Counted from the stretch's first letter, positions 24,482 through 34,308 are shown. The stretch: 45,852 nt of DNA from Nitrospiraceae bacterium (GCA_035623075.1 DASPUC010000038.1:1-45852); one strand, 5' to 3'. Notes: generated by a model from the letters alone, not told the origin. A program made the numbers and translations.

Positions 24482-24835
24482 AGGTACCTCGAACCGTACA
24501 CTACTATCGGGAAATGGCAAATCTTTTTCGTACTTTCGTACCGGTCATTGCTCTTGCCCTTCATACTCAACCCGCCAAATTAACCAAGCTGCATTCTTCG
24601 AATTGGTTGTTTCTCCCGATTCGCTTTGGTTTGCGGAAGGTTATTTAGATGGATGGCTGAAGCGCTGTCCCAGGATGATCCGTAATCATCGGTCCTGTTT
24701 TTGGCATCGGCCTGCATCTAACCTATCGGGACCGCAGCGTACCACTGCGATACATAAGGGAAGTATAGTTCATGCATGAGAGCTGTCAAGAAACCGGGGG
24801 GATCTGTCGAGGCACGACCGCTGGTTGCCGCGACA
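24482..24835. other. Long leader and promoter region of pilMNOPQ
   Basis: About 350 bp without a gene. A promoter near 24762-24789 gives a 5' leader of some 270 bases. I see no known riboswitch signature (in particular no c-di-GMP-I core) in it. Confidence 0.5.
24762..24789 (-). promoter_or_regulatory. Sigma-70 promoter of pilMNOPQ
   Basis: TTGACA (24789-24784) and TATACT (24767-24762) on the minus strand, 16 bases apart. Both boxes are near consensus. Transcription would start near 24755, leaving a long untranslated leader before pilM. Confidence 0.65.
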
Positions 24836-25702
24836 CTATGATTTGTGGAGATCGCGATGGATCACGCTGACCTGGTATCCCCTCGCGGCGAAGCTTTCTT
24901 GGAGACGCAGGGCGATGGCAACCGATCGATGTCGCCCGCCAGTACAGCCGATGCCAACGTTCAGATAGCTGCGATGTTCACGTTCAAAGAGCGGAATCAA
25001 GAACTGAAATAAGTTATCCAATTTCTCGATAAAGGCGATCGCATCAGGATTGCCGAGCACAAAACTCCGTACTCTCGGATCCTCCCCTGTCAGGGGCTTC
25101 AGATCCTGCACGAAGAATGGATTGCGAAGAAAACGAACGTCGAAGAGAAGGTCCACATCGTACGGCACACCAAACTTAAACCCAAATGTGAGCAAGGAAA
25201 TGGTCAGGGGCCTCGGGACTGAATCGTCCCGAAACTGTCTTACCAAAAGTTCACGCAAGTCGTGCACCGTTAGATCCGACGTATCAATAATTCGATCAGC
25301 GTGACGGCGCATTTCCTGAAGACGCTCTTTTTCAAACCGTACGCCTTCTAATACTGGGAGGTGAGGCAAGAGCGGATGAGGGCGGCGAGATTCGGAAAAG
25401 CGACGTACCAGCACCTCCTCTCGGGCTTCAAAAAACAACAACTCAACTGAGTGACCGAGGGACTTTATTCGCTCTAATATGCCGATCAGATCGGCAAAGA
25501 ACACCCGTTCACGCACGTCAATTCCAAGACCCACATTTTTGATTTCACCACCTTGCTGGTTGCAGAGATCCACAAACGTCGGGAGCAAAGCTGGGGGCAG
25601 GTTATCAATGCAGAAATATCCCGCGTCCTCAAAGCAGTTGAGGGCGTGGGACTTTCCAGACCCTGAGAGACCACTGACAACGACGAGTTTGAGGCCTGCC
25701 AT
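24836..25702 (-). CDS. rapZ: RNase adapter / nucleotide-binding protein RapZ
   Basis: 288 residues, the family's normal length. The N-terminal Walker A is VSGLSGSGKSHALN, followed by DAGYFCIDNLPPALLP. The C-terminal domain has FGFKFGVPYDVDLLFDVRFL and the anion site GCTGGRHRSVAIA. In enterobacteria RapZ directs RNase E to a small RNA controlling glucosamine-6-phosphate synthase; the role elsewhere is less clear. It lies six bases after hpf, the common rpoN-hpf-rapZ neighbourhood. Confidence 0.95.
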   Translation of the reverse strand: MAGLKLVVVSGLSGSGKSHALNCFEDAGYFCIDNLPPALLPTFVDLCNQQGGEIKNVGLGIDVRERVFFADLIGILERIKSLGHSVELLFFEAREEVLVRRFSESRRPHPLLPHLPVLEGVRFEKERLQEMRRHADRIIDTSDLTVHDLRELLVRQFRDDSVPRPLTISLLTFGFKFGVPYDVDLLFDVRFLRNPFFVQDLKPLTGEDPRVRSFVLGNPDAIAFIEKLDNLFQFLIPLFEREHRSYLNVGIGCTGGRHRSVAIALRLQESFAARGYQVSVIHRDLHKS

Positions 25703-25708
25703 GAGGGT

Positions 25709-26224
25709 TCACTGTGAGGGATCAATCAATGCCATGCGTCCATTCACAAGACGCTTTAGGATTTGCAGCTTCCCGGATATCGAATTTCTAAACACCACGA
25801 GAGAGCCAGGAGTGGATTCCAGCCGCCTTTTCGCTTCGTCGAATGAAAGCATCGAGGTTGAGAGACTTATCACATCAATGCCGTCAATACTCTCCGGTAC
25901 GCTGTGCCCGCTTATCGAATACACCCGCTTCTTCAGGCCTTTGTGATCGACGAGACGTTCCTTGCGCTTTCGGATTTGTGCCTCAAGTCGAGTGACAGCC
26001 TGATCAATAGAGGCATACATTTCCTGGGTTGACACTTTTGCCTGCACCCGCTTCCCCTGGAGCGTACAGACGACTTCCGCCGTATGCTGGAGCTTGTTGA
26101 CCCCGAGAATCACGGCAATGTGTGCGATCCGCACGTCGTATCGATCTAGTCGAGCCAACCTGGATTCGACATGCCGTCGTATAGCCGGTGTGATGACCAG
26201 CTGTCTGCCGGTGATTTGCATCAC
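25709..26224 (-). CDS. hpf: Ribosome hibernation promoting factor, long form
   Basis: 171 residues. The N-terminal domain (about 1-95) binds the 30S subunit and blocks the mRNA/tRNA channel. After a linker the C-terminal dimerisation domain (about 115-170) is present, with SLSTSMLSFDEAKRRLESTP and a closing RMALIDPSQ. This makes it a long HPF, which pairs ribosomes directly into 100S dimers. The start may be the second Met. It lies between rpoN and rapZ. Confidence 0.93.
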   Translation of the reverse strand: MMQITGRQLVITPAIRRHVESRLARLDRYDVRIAHIAVILGVNKLQHTAEVVCTLQGKRVQAKVSTQEMYASIDQAVTRLEAQIRKRKERLVDHKGLKKRVYSISGHSVPESIDGIDVISLSTSMLSFDEAKRRLESTPGSLVVFRNSISGKLQILKRLVNGRMALIDPSQ

Positions 26225-26354
26225 CTTAGCTCCTGTCGATTGCTACAGAGACCCCACCGTCAAGCTCGGCCACCTATGACCGCACGATGATCACGTTTGT
26301 CACCGGAAAGACGGGCCAGATGGTGGGTAACAACTCTGCACCGGGACTGCTGCG

Positions 26355-27866
26355 TCAAAAGAACCGTTTACGTTGGTTCGCAGAGGGAATGTTCTCTTCA
26401 GCGCGATATTTAGCCACAGTCCGTCGCGCGATCAGAATTTGCTGATCGCGCAACCGCGCAGCAATCTCTTCATCCTTCAATGGCCGCCGCGCGTCCTCTT
26501 CGGCCACCATTTTCCGAATCATCTCTCGAACCGTAACTGAAGACAACATATCCATGGGCTGATCAGCCCGCTGAAGTCCCGCGTTAAAAAAGAATTTTAG
26601 TTCGAGCATACCTTGCGGGCAATGCATGTATTTATTGGCCGTGACCCGGCTGATCGTCGACTCGTGCATGCCGATGTCTTCAGCAACCTGCTTCAGAACA
26701 AGTGGCTTGAGGTATTGTACCCCGTGCTCAAAAAACTGCTCCTGAAACTTGACGATACTCGATACCACCTTCACGATCGTCTTGTTTCGTTGCTCGATAC
26801 TCCGTATGACCCATTGAGCCGCCCGAAATCTTTCCTCAAGATAGGCTTTTGTCTCACCCAATCCGTCGCGATTCGACGTCATGAGTTTTCTATAATCCTG
26901 GCTGATCCGCATGCGCGGCAGACCGTCATCGTTCAGCAAGACCACCCATTCCCCTTCCTTCTTCACCACAAACACGTCAGGCACGATGGCATAATTCTGG
27001 GTGTTGGAGAACGGTCGAGCGGGCTTCGGTTCAAGTGATTCGATAACCTTGGTCGCCTGAAACACCTCCTCAACCGTCACATCTAACGCTTTCGCGATGC
27101 GGGCGTATTGTTTTTTCTCCAAATCCTTTAGATGGTGTTGCACGATACCTTCGACAACCGACCCCTTCAGTGCTCCGGGACGGGCACCGAGCGACCCCAT
27201 GGGACTCTTGCCCAAATGGCCGAACTGCAGCATCAAACATTCAGACAAATCCCTCGCAGCCACCCCGGTCGGATCGAAGCTCTGCACATCCTTGAGAACT
27301 GATTCTGCCTCCGCTTCACTAAAATCGGTCCCGCTGACGATCTCGGCCAATGGCGTGCGGAGATACCCGTCGTCATCGAGGTTCCCGATGAGCAATCGGC
27401 CGATAGCTTTCTCACGATCGGACAGTCCAGAAAGAGACAGTTGCCAGACTAAATGATCTTCCAACGAGGTAGGTTTGGCTAGCGTCTGCTCATAAGAGGG
27501 AAACTCCTCCTGCGACGACGAAGCGTATTCCCCACCCCCCATGCGACGATCGGTTCCATAATACTCCTCCCATCCGGATGCCGAGACTTCATCAGCCGTA
27601 TCACGTTCCTCGGGGGTTGATTGCTCTTCATTCGATTGTTCCTGCCCCGCAGACGCTGTATTTTCCTCCTTCTGATCATCAACGTTCTCCGCCTCACCTT
27701 CTTGTGTTTCAGCCGGCGCTTCTTCGAGCAAAGGATTTTCCATCATATGCTGTGAGAGGCTCTGCTGGAGTTCTAAGCGAGACAACTGCAGCAGCTTGAT
27801 CGCCTGCTGCAATTGCGGGGTCATGATCAGCTTTTGGCTGAGTCTAAGGTCCAGTCTCAGTTTCAT
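26355..27866 (-). CDS. rpoN: RNA polymerase sigma-54 factor RpoN
   Basis: 503 residues. Region I (MKLRLDLRLSQKLIMTPQLQ) contacts activators. An acidic region II follows (about 50-110). The core-binding and HTH regions include VAEDIGMHESTISRVTANKY, and the RpoN box ARRTVAKYRAEENIPSANQR lies at the C-terminus and reads the -24 element. It is separated from lptB by 22 bp and from hpf by 130 bp. It directs nitrogen-related and other activator-dependent genes; no convincing sigma-54 promoter was found at the urea genes in this window. Confidence 0.97.
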   Translation of the reverse strand: MKLRLDLRLSQKLIMTPQLQQAIKLLQLSRLELQQSLSQHMMENPLLEEAPAETQEGEAENVDDQKEENTASAGQEQSNEEQSTPEERDTADEVSASGWEEYYGTDRRMGGGEYASSSQEEFPSYEQTLAKPTSLEDHLVWQLSLSGLSDREKAIGRLLIGNLDDDGYLRTPLAEIVSGTDFSEAEAESVLKDVQSFDPTGVAARDLSECLMLQFGHLGKSPMGSLGARPGALKGSVVEGIVQHHLKDLEKKQYARIAKALDVTVEEVFQATKVIESLEPKPARPFSNTQNYAIVPDVFVVKKEGEWVVLLNDDGLPRMRISQDYRKLMTSNRDGLGETKAYLEERFRAAQWVIRSIEQRNKTIVKVVSSIVKFQEQFFEHGVQYLKPLVLKQVAEDIGMHESTISRVTANKYMHCPQGMLELKFFFNAGLQRADQPMDMLSSVTVREMIRKMVAEEDARRPLKDEEIAARLRDQQILIARRTVAKYRAEENIPSANQRKRFF

Positions 27867-27888
27867 GGCACTCCACGGAATCGACCGG

Positions 27889-28671
27889 CTAGAGCTTGAA
27901 CCGTTCTCCTAAATATACTGCTCGCGCGGTTTCACTTTTTACAATCACATCAGGAGGCCCGGATTCCAGGATCAGGCCTTCGTTGATAATATACGCCCGG
28001 TCGGTAATCGACAGAGTTTCTTGCACGTTATGGTCGGTTATAAGGATTCCGATGCCTTTGTCTTTCAGTCGAATGACGATTTGTTGAATGTCAGCAACGG
28101 CGATCGGATCGATCCCTGCGAATGGTTCATCCAAGAGCATAAAAGAGGGGTTTGTCGCCAGCGCACGTGTGATCTCCAACCGTCTCCGTTCACCACCAGA
28201 TAACGCATAGGCCATACTCGTCCGAATATGACTCAAGTCGAGCTCTTTCAGTAGTGCATCAACGCGTTCGGCCCGTTCGGTCTGAGAGTAATCCAGCATT
28301 TCTAGAATTGCGAGAATATTGTTCTCTACGGACAGGCGGCGGAACACCGAGGACTCTTGAGGTAAGTACCCGATGCCCTTGCGCGCTCGCTTATACATCG
28401 GCAAATCGGTGATGATATCCCCATTGAGAGTGATCTGTCCTTCGTCCGGCTGGCAGAGTCCCACCATTATATCGAAAATAGTCGTCTTACCTGCCCCGTT
28501 CGGTCCCAAGAGCCCGACTACTTCTCCGGATCTGACTTCAACGAAGACTCCTTTCACGACTTTTCGGCCGCGAAACCCCTTGACCAGTCCTCTTGCGCTC
28601 AAACAGGCAATCTCGGGAAATTCTCTCCCACCGAGACTGGGCGAGGCATTGGGTTCTACGACCTCTCTCAC
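27889..28671 (-). CDS. lptB: LPS export ABC transporter ATPase LptB
   Basis: Cytoplasmic ATPase powering LPS extraction by LptFG. Walker A GPNGAGKTTIFD, signature LSGGERRRLEITRAL, Walker B FMLLDEPFAGIDP and the LptB-typical ITDHNVQETLSITDRAYI are present. 260 residues include an N-terminal extension of about 25 residues relative to the usual 240. The GTG start overlaps the lptA stop by four bases. Confidence 0.95.
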   Translation of the reverse strand: MREVVEPNASPSLGGREFPEIACLSARGLVKGFRGRKVVKGVFVEVRSGEVVGLLGPNGAGKTTIFDIMVGLCQPDEGQITLNGDIITDLPMYKRARKGIGYLPQESSVFRRLSVENNILAILEMLDYSQTERAERVDALLKELDLSHIRTSMAYALSGGERRRLEITRALATNPSFMLLDEPFAGIDPIAVADIQQIVIRLKDKGIGILITDHNVQETLSITDRAYIINEGLILESGPPDVIVKSETARAVYLGERFKL

Positions 28672-29249
28672 TTAGTGCCCCCTCCTTCCGGTTCGATGCG
28701 AACGTGGGAACCGCCCTCCACGACACTTCGATCTTCCGCCAGAAACATCGTGATCTGCTTCCCGCTCACCCTGGTACCTTTGTCCCATGCCACAGGATTT
28801 CCCGTCAGTACGATTTTTTCTTCGTTCTGATAGTACACGGCCTTCTCACAGGTCGCAGTCCCGGATTCTTTTTCAATCTTAACTCTCCCCGTCGCCTCGA
28901 TGCGGTTCAACGTACGGTTTGAGACGGTCGGCATCACATCCGACCCCTTTGAGGCAGTCGTGCTCTTTGTCGAATCACGCGAATGGCGATCATCTTCCCC
29001 GCCAGCCTCTTGCGGTTTAAACAAAACAACCATCCGATCGGAATACACAACCAGTGCCCCTCGCGTGAGCACGACCGTTCCCTCAAAGACGGCTTGGTTA
29101 TCGTGATTCTTGACGGTCATTTTCTTGGCGGTAATGGTGGTACTGACCGTCTGATCGGCCGCTCCCTTTGGAGGGCTGGCCTCTTCTGATCGACCGTGTG
29201 AGGGAACACCGACTGTCAGAATGTTAAGAAGCAGGAACCAAATCCACAT
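28668..29249 (-). CDS. lptA: LPS transport periplasmic protein LptA
   Basis: Periplasmic bridge protein of the OstA/LptA fold. I use ATG at 29247-29249 (GAGG upstream), which puts a signal peptide at the N-terminus (MWIWFLLLNILTVGVPSHG); a longer frame to 29411 lies over lptC and is unlikely. The domain is seen in STTITAKKMTVKNHDNQAVF, EATGRVKIEKESGTATCEKA and IVLTGNPVAWDKGTRVSG. An insertion (about 110-130) is charged. It overlaps lptC by 26 bp and lptB by four. Confidence 0.88.
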   Translation of the reverse strand: MWIWFLLLNILTVGVPSHGRSEEASPPKGAADQTVSTTITAKKMTVKNHDNQAVFEGTVVLTRGALVVYSDRMVVLFKPQEAGGEDDRHSRDSTKSTTASKGSDVMPTVSNRTLNRIEATGRVKIEKESGTATCEKAVYYQNEEKIVLTGNPVAWDKGTRVSGKQITMFLAEDRSVVEGGSHVRIEPEGGGTK

Positions 29250-29850
29250 GGACGTCCTCAAGTACTTCAAACTCTTCCGTGTCCAGATGTCCCAGGAGGC
29301 CACGCCCCCTGACTTCCAATCCATGACCGACAATGCGCACGGGATCCTGCGTTCTGATCTCTCGCGTTTGATCGGTCCATGCGAGGTGATTCGTGTATAT
29401 GATATACCCACTCGTCGTCTCCACGACGAGCGGGGCAGTTCGATTCGCGAGTATAAAGTTCTTCGTGGCGGTATCCAGTGTCCCTTCCTCGCCCGTCACG
29501 GTCAGCTCCTTCCCCTGCTGACCAAACAAGGTCACGGCCACAGTCTGAAGCAGGGCGCGCTTGTCCTGTTCAAAAAGCCGCGCTTGTTGCGCTTGAACTT
29601 GCCATTGAACAGTCGCACCCTTCGTCTGAGTAAACGTAAAATTCGAGATTGTGGCATCAGCTTGATCGATCGAGCCAGGCGCCGTCGTGGTTGGTGTGGG
29701 AACTGATGTGGAATTCGTCAGGAGTAGATAGGCGAGAAAGCAAGCCAGAATTACGCTGATGGCAAATAAACTTCGTTGGGCCCAGTGTCGCCACACGGTA
29801 CGTGGTATTCCTCGTTCAACAATGCCTGGCACGATAATAGCATGTGCCAT
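29224..29850 (-). CDS. lptC: LPS export protein LptC
   Basis: 208 residues with one N-terminal membrane anchor (SLFAISVILACFLAYLLL) and a periplasmic LptC-type beta fold (ATISNFTFTQTKGATVQWQV, ELTVTGEEGTLDTATKNFIL, IVGHGLEVRGRGLLGHLDTE). It passes LPS from LptF to LptA. Similarity is weak in this family, so the call leans on fold-like repeats and on its place before lptA-lptB. Confidence 0.85.
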   Translation of the reverse strand: MAHAIIVPGIVERGIPRTVWRHWAQRSLFAISVILACFLAYLLLTNSTSVPTPTTTAPGSIDQADATISNFTFTQTKGATVQWQVQAQQARLFEQDKRALLQTVAVTLFGQQGKELTVTGEEGTLDTATKNFILANRTAPLVVETTSGYIIYTNHLAWTDQTREIRTQDPVRIVGHGLEVRGRGLLGHLDTEEFEVLEDVHVDLVPAS

Positions 29851-29984
29851 GGGGCAAGTAAACGGATGCCGTCGTCACGCCATGTTTCAGATGATGGAAG
29901 TCACTTAAAGCTCGGCTATCGATGTGCGATCAACGCGGATGATTCGGGCCACACCACCCGTATGCCGTGCAAGGGGTCGGAAGC

Positions 29985-30407
29985 CTAGCCGGCTTTCTCG
30001 CTTGAGGGGGACTGAGCAGCTGCAGTCTGCTTTCTGTTCGACGTCGTCTCAGGTCTCGCTACGAGTTCGATCGCAACCAATTCAGCCGCATCTCCCATGC
30101 GTTGGCGAGTTTTCACCGTCCTGGTATACCCGCCGGGACGATTCTTGAAGCGTGCCGCCACATCACTGAACAGTTTTGCGACGACTTCCTTACTCCGGAG
30201 GAAACTCAAGGCTCGACGTCTGGCCGGTAAAGTGCCCTGCTTCCCCAAGGAAATCATCCGATCGGTAAAGCCTCGAATTTCTTTAGCCTTCGCCTGGGTC
30301 GTTTCGATGCGTTCATGTTCAAGGAGGGAGGTAACCAAGCTTCTGAATAAAGCCCATCGATGTTTGGTCTGCCGCCCTAGCTGTCTACCCTTCTTTCGGT
30401 GACGCAC
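29985..30407 (-). CDS. rplQ: Large ribosomal subunit protein bL17
   Basis: 140 residues. MRHRKKGRQLGRQTKHRWAL and LVTSLLEHERIETTQAKAKE are diagnostic. A C-terminal extension of about 20 residues rich in Ser/Gln/Ala follows the conserved end. It is the last gene of the ribosomal cluster, 30 bp after rpoA; a 134-bp gap separates it from lptC. Confidence 0.97.
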   Translation of the reverse strand: MRHRKKGRQLGRQTKHRWALFRSLVTSLLEHERIETTQAKAKEIRGFTDRMISLGKQGTLPARRRALSFLRSKEVVAKLFSDVAARFKNRPGGYTRTVKTRQRMGDAAELVAIELVARPETTSNRKQTAAAQSPSSEKAG

Positions 30408-30437
30408 GGTACCCTCTCTTGCGCTGCTCGTTAGAGA

Positions 30438-31430
30438 CTATGGATTGCCATTTTTCGGAGTGGAGCCCTCCAGTTTCGCTCCGAGGGTCAAACCCATCTC
30501 CGACAAAATCTCCTTGATCTCATTCAAGGATTTTTTCCCGAAATTCTTGGTCTTCAACATCTCGCCTTCGGTCTTCTGCACCAAATCCGCAATCGTCTTG
30601 ATATTCGCGTTCTTCAAGCAATTTGCCGCGCGTACTGACAATTCCAGTTCGTTCACACTCCGGAACAGATGCTTATTGACCTCACGCTGAGACTCATCAG
30701 CCCCCGCCTCGGCCCGCCCTTCGACACGCTCTTCAGGATTGATAAAGATATCCACGTGGTCGCGGAGAATGCTCGCGGCGGTCGACAGCGCATCGCGCGG
30801 GGCGATCGTCCCATCCGTCCAAATTTCCAACATCAACTTGTCGTAATCAGTCATGCGCCCGACACGGGCATTCTCCACGTGAAAATTGACCCGCTTAATT
30901 GGCGAGAAAATGGAGTCGATCGCGATGACCCCGATGGGGAGACCTTCCTCCTTATTACGTTCAGCTGGAGCATATCCGCGTCCGTGCTTCACGGTCATCT
31001 CAATGTCCAACGTGGCATCCTTGTCTAGCGTGGCGATATGTAGATTGGGCGTCAGGATCGTAAGGTCCGCATCATGGATAATGTCCGAACCTTTGGCTTC
31101 ACCCGGTCCCTTCTTCTTCAACCGGATCGTTTTGGGTTTATCCGTGTGCAATGCCAGCCGTAAGCCTTTGACGTTCAAGATGATCGACGTGACATCTTCC
31201 GTCACGCCGGGGATCGTGGAAAATTCGTGCAGTACCCCTTCGATTTTAACCGTCGTTACCGCCGCGCCGGTCAAGGAGGACAACAGCACGCGCCGCAATG
31301 CATTGCCGACTGTCGTGCCGAATCCCCGTTCAAACGCTTCGGTGGTAAATCGACCGAACGTCGGAGAAAGTGTGTCCTTGTCGACTTCCACCCGCATCGG
31401 GATCTGAAAGTCTTTCATTGCTTTGATCAT
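30438..31430 (-). CDS. rpoA: RNA polymerase alpha subunit RpoA
   Basis: 330 residues. The N-terminal dimerisation domain includes RGFGTTVGNALRRVLLSSLT, and the C-terminal DNA/activator-binding domain includes ELSVRAANCLKNANIKTIAD and NFGKKSLNEIKEILSEMGL. It nucleates polymerase assembly. A GGGGGAG site precedes the ATG. Order rpsD-rpoA-rplQ is the usual alpha operon. Confidence 0.98.
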   Translation of the reverse strand: MIKAMKDFQIPMRVEVDKDTLSPTFGRFTTEAFERGFGTTVGNALRRVLLSSLTGAAVTTVKIEGVLHEFSTIPGVTEDVTSIILNVKGLRLALHTDKPKTIRLKKKGPGEAKGSDIIHDADLTILTPNLHIATLDKDATLDIEMTVKHGRGYAPAERNKEEGLPIGVIAIDSIFSPIKRVNFHVENARVGRMTDYDKLMLEIWTDGTIAPRDALSTAASILRDHVDIFINPEERVEGRAEAGADESQREVNKHLFRSVNELELSVRAANCLKNANIKTIADLVQKTEGEMLKTKNFGKKSLNEIKEILSEMGLTLGAKLEGSTPKNGNP

Positions 31431-31516
31431 GACTCCCCCTTCATCTCATCGAGTAGCCTGGTCATCGAGCACCCATCGCCTCTACTGACAACCACCATCT
31501 CTCTCGAATCACTGTT

Positions 31517-32143
31517 CTATCTCGAATATAATTCCACGACCAATTGCTCGTTGACCGGAAGAACAATCTGACTCTTTGTGGGGAGCGCCTTCACGGTCCC
31601 CTTAAAGGTCGCCTTGTCCAACTCCAGCCATTCGGGAATCCCGCGTCCATCCACCGCCTCAAGCGCAGCCTGGATCGGAACCAACGTCCGACTTCGTTCC
31701 CGCACTTCGACAACGTCGCCGGCCTTCACCAGCGCTCCCGGAACATTCAGCTTGCGGCCATTCACCGTCACGTGCCCATGACCGACCAGTTGGCGGGCTT
31801 CCTTACGCGAGGCCCCAAATCCCAATCGGTACGCAACGTTATCGAGCCGGCATTCGAGGAGTTGAAGCAGCGCCTCACCAGTAACACCGGATTGTCGCTC
31901 CGCACGCTCGAAGATACCGCGGAACTGCCGTTCCTGAAGACCATATATGCGCCGTAGCTTCTGTTTTTCGCGCAACTGGGTGCTATAGTCGGAAATCCGC
32001 TGACGAGCTTGGCCATGTTGCCCCGGAGGATAACTCCGACGCTCAATCGCGCATTTCTCCGTCATGCAGCGCGAGCCCTTCAAGAACAGCTTTTCACCTT
32101 CTCGCCGACAGAGTCGACAGACAGGACCACGATACTTTGCCAC
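31517..32143 (-). CDS. rpsD: Small ribosomal subunit protein uS4
   Basis: 208 residues from GTG at 32141-32143, chosen because GAGGAGG lies five bases upstream and the protein then starts [16 protein letters not shown] as usual; an ATG 24 bases earlier is rejected. Four Cys near the N-terminus (CRLC...C...C) mark the zinc-binding form. The S4 RNA-binding domain ([20 protein letters not shown]) follows. uS4 also regulates the alpha operon in enterobacteria. Confidence 0.97.
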   Translation of the reverse strand: MAKYRGPVCRLCRREGEKLFLKGSRCMTEKCAIERRSYPPGQHGQARQRISDYSTQLREKQKLRRIYGLQERQFRGIFERAERQSGVTGEALLQLLECRLDNVAYRLGFGASRKEARQLVGHGHVTVNGRKLNVPGALVKAGDVVEVRERSRTLVPIQAALEAVDGRGIPEWLELDKATFKGTVKALPTKSQIVLPVNEQLVVELYSR

Positions 32144-32230
32144 TGCTTCCTCCTCGTGAATCGTCATTCGTTAAACGTGGAATCGCTGTCCTGCTCTTTT
32201 GCGATTAACGATCAACGTTTAACGTCGTTC
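32144..32230 (-). repeat. Spacer between rpsK and rpsD with CGTTAA-type repeats
   Basis: The spacer carries degenerate direct units such as CGTTAAACG, ATCGTTAATCG and CGTTTAACG over about 60 bases. It resembles in style, though not in exact unit, the AGCTGA-type blocks at other junctions. No ORF. Confidence 0.5.
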
Positions 32231-32614
32231 TCACACTCTTCTGCGCTTGGGCGGACGGCATCCGTTGTGCGGAATCGGTGTCACATCGCGAATCAAATTA
32301 ATCCGTAATCCCGCTGCCTGCAAAGATCGGATCGCTGATTCACGCCCAGCTCCCGGTCCATTCACGTAGACATCGATCTGGCGCATACCACTTTCCATTG
32401 CTTTACGGGCTGCCGCTTCGCCCGCTCGCTGCGCCGCAAAGGGTGTGCTTTTGCGGGACCCTTTAAACCCCTGATTTCCCGCACTCGCCCAGACCACTGT
32501 ATTGCCGCTCATGTCGGTGATCGTCACAATGGTATTGTTGAAGGACGCTTGCACGTGAGCGACCCCATTCTGTACGATACGGCGCTCTTTCCGCTTCCCC
32601 TTTTTGACGCTCAT
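32231..32614 (-). CDS. rpsK: Small ribosomal subunit protein uS11
   Basis: 127 residues. [20 protein letters not shown] and the C-terminal [18 protein letters not shown] are diagnostic. It forms part of the 30S platform. It lies 30 bp after rpsM. Confidence 0.98.
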   Translation of the reverse strand: MSVKKGKRKERRIVQNGVAHVQASFNNTIVTITDMSGNTVVWASAGNQGFKGSRKSTPFAAQRAGEAAARKAMESGMRQIDVYVNGPGAGRESAIRSLQAAGLRINLIRDVTPIPHNGCRPPKRRRV

Positions 32615-32644
32615 ACAAACTCCCTAGTGGCTACGTGACAGATG

Positions 32645-33040
32645 TCAGGCTGTCGGTGTTGGTTTTGTTGCCGGCCTTGGTTTGCTCCCTACCCCTGCTC
32701 GCTTGCCTTTTCTTGTACGCGCATTGGTTTTTGACCGCTGTCCGCGGACCGGAAGCCCCTTGCGGTGGCGCAGGCCACGGTACGTTCCAGTGTCGATCAA
32801 ACGCTTGATATTCATAGAAAACGTCTTCCGAAGATCGCCTTCAACCTGATAATCTTGCTCGATGATTTCACGGAGCTTCACAATCTTGTCTTCGCTCAGG
32901 TCCTTGACCCGGATCGCACCGTCCACACCGGCCTTCGTCAGAATCTGCACCGCCGATGCCCGTCCGATTCCAAAGATATAGGTCAGACCTATATCGATTC
33001 GCTTCTCTCTCGGCAAATCCACTCCGGCGATACGTGCCAT
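32645..33040 (-). CDS. rpsM: Small ribosomal subunit protein uS13
   Basis: 131 residues from ATG at 33038-33040 (GGGAG upstream), starting [20 protein letters not shown] as in the family. The helix-two-turn-helix and basic tail ([20 protein letters not shown]) are present. A longer reading to 33124 is rejected. It lies in the 30S head and contacts the 50S subunit. Confidence 0.98.
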   Translation of the reverse strand: MARIAGVDLPREKRIDIGLTYIFGIGRASAVQILTKAGVDGAIRVKDLSEDKIVKLREIIEQDYQVEGDLRKTFSMNIKRLIDTGTYRGLRHRKGLPVRGQRSKTNARTRKGKRAGVGSKPRPATKPTPTA

Positions 33041-33157
33041 TTGGTTCTCCCTTCTACATCCTGCAGGATGGCCCGACCAGCCTTTTATACGCGCGCCCAA
33101 CCAGGGCCTTCCGAGGCCGCACATTGCGCGAGCAGGCGACTGGTCGTGGCGTCCTGC

Positions 33158-33271
33158 TCACCCTTGCCTCTGCTTGTGCCGAGGATTTTCGCAGAGGATT
33201 CGGACAACGCCTCGCCGCCTCACCACTTTACACTTGGCACAAATCGGCTTAACCGACGATTTGACTTTCAT
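33158..33271 (-). CDS. rpmJ: Large ribosomal subunit protein bL36
   Basis: 37 residues read directly from the minus strand, beginning [20 protein letters not shown] and ending [11 protein letters not shown]. The Cys-x2-Cys, Cys, His zinc set is intact, so this is the zinc-binding form. It sits between infA (22 bp) and rpsM (117 bp), the usual place. Confidence 0.97.
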   Translation of the reverse strand: MKVKSSVKPICAKCKVVRRRGVVRILCENPRHKQRQG

Positions 33272-33293
33272 GACTGTCCACACTCCTGCTGAC

Positions 33294-33512
33294 CTACTTA
33301 AAGCGATACGTGATACGCCCCCTCGTCAGATCGTAGGGCGACATCTCAACAGTGACCTTGTCTCCAGGCAGGATGCGAATAAAATGCATCCGCATTTTCC
33401 CCGAGATATGTGCGAGAATTTTGTGGCCATTATCGAGCTGGACGCGAAACATCGCGTTCGGTAACGTTTCGGCGACCGTGCCCTGTATTTCAATCATGTC
33501 CTCCTTCGGCAC
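33294..33512 (-). CDS. infA: Translation initiation factor IF-1
   Basis: 72 residues, the normal size, with the OB-fold sequence [20 protein letters not shown] and ending [10 protein letters not shown]. It binds the 30S A site during initiation. It lies between map and rpmJ. Confidence 0.98.
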   Translation of the reverse strand: MPKEDMIEIQGTVAETLPNAMFRVQLDNGHKILAHISGKMRMHFIRILPGDKVTVEMSPYDLTRGRITYRFK

Positions 33513-33558
33513 GAATCGTTATCCTTTCTTCCGTCTAACGGCCAATTCGCCCCCCCCT

Positions 33559-34308
33559 TTACAACTGGCTCAGAATTCTGGCTGGCCCGCTCGATTGAAC
33601 CGCAATCGTATGTTCAAAATGAGCCGAGAGACTTCCGTCTGCCGTCACTGCCGTCCACCGATCATCCAACACTCGGACCGCACTTCCACCCATGTTCACC
33701 ATCGGCTCAATCGCAAGAACCATCCCCGCTTGTAGTCTTGGTCCCTGTCCAGGCCTGCCATAGTTCGGCACTTGCGGCTCCTCATGCAATTGGCGGCCGA
33801 TCCCGTGGCCGACAAACTCTGCCACAACAGAATATCCTGCGGCCTCCACATGGCGTTGAATCGCATGCGAGATGTCCGACAAGCGGCGGCCTACCGTCGC
33901 CTGTTCAATGCCGAGCATCAAGGCTTCTTCCGTCACCTGGACTAACTTGGCAGCCTTCTCGCCAACCTCACCGATCATCACCGTCACTGCCGAGTCGCCG
34001 TAGAATCCATCGACGATTGCCCCCAGATCGAGCCCGATTATGTCCCCCTCCTTCAGTTTCCGTTTGGAGGGTATCCCGTGAACCACCTGCTCGTTCACCG
34101 ATGCACACAGCGTTTTTGGATAATTCCGATACCCCTTAAACGCCGGCTTGGCGTTGCGAGCCAAAATCTCCGTCTCCGCCAGAGCATCAAGCTCATCGGT
34201 AGTCAGCCCGACCCGCACAACCTTCTTGAGCACCTCTAACGTTTCTGCTACTACTCTCGACGCCTTGGCCATGACCTCAATTTCGTCAGGCGTCTTGAGG
34301 ATGATCAT
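33559..34308 (-). CDS. map: Methionine aminopeptidase, type I
   Basis: 249 residues. It removes the initiator Met from new proteins using two metal ions. Metal ligands are visible in GLDLGAIVDGFYGDSAVTVM (Asp pair), EFVGHGIGRQLHEEP (His), AIEPMV (Glu) and FEHTIAV (Glu). The ATG overlaps the adk stop by four bases. Confidence 0.97.
   Translation of the reverse strand: MIILKTPDEIEVMAKASRVVAETLEVLKKVVRVGLTTDELDALAETEILARNAKPAFKGYRNYPKTLCASVNEQVVHGIPSKRKLKEGDIIGLDLGAIVDGFYGDSAVTVMIGEVGEKAAKLVQVTEEALMLGIEQATVGRRLSDISHAIQRHVEAAGYSVVAEFVGHGIGRQLHEEPQVPNYGRPGQGPRLQAGMVLAIEPMVNMGGSAVRVLDDRWTAVTADGSLSAHFEHTIAVQSSGPARILSQL

Noticed and set aside
29820-29846. Sigma-54 promoter TGGCAC-N5-TAGCA on the plus strand
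   Set aside because: It lies over the lptC start and points away from any plus-strand gene; the region is also a chance inverted repeat TGGCAC/GTGCCA.
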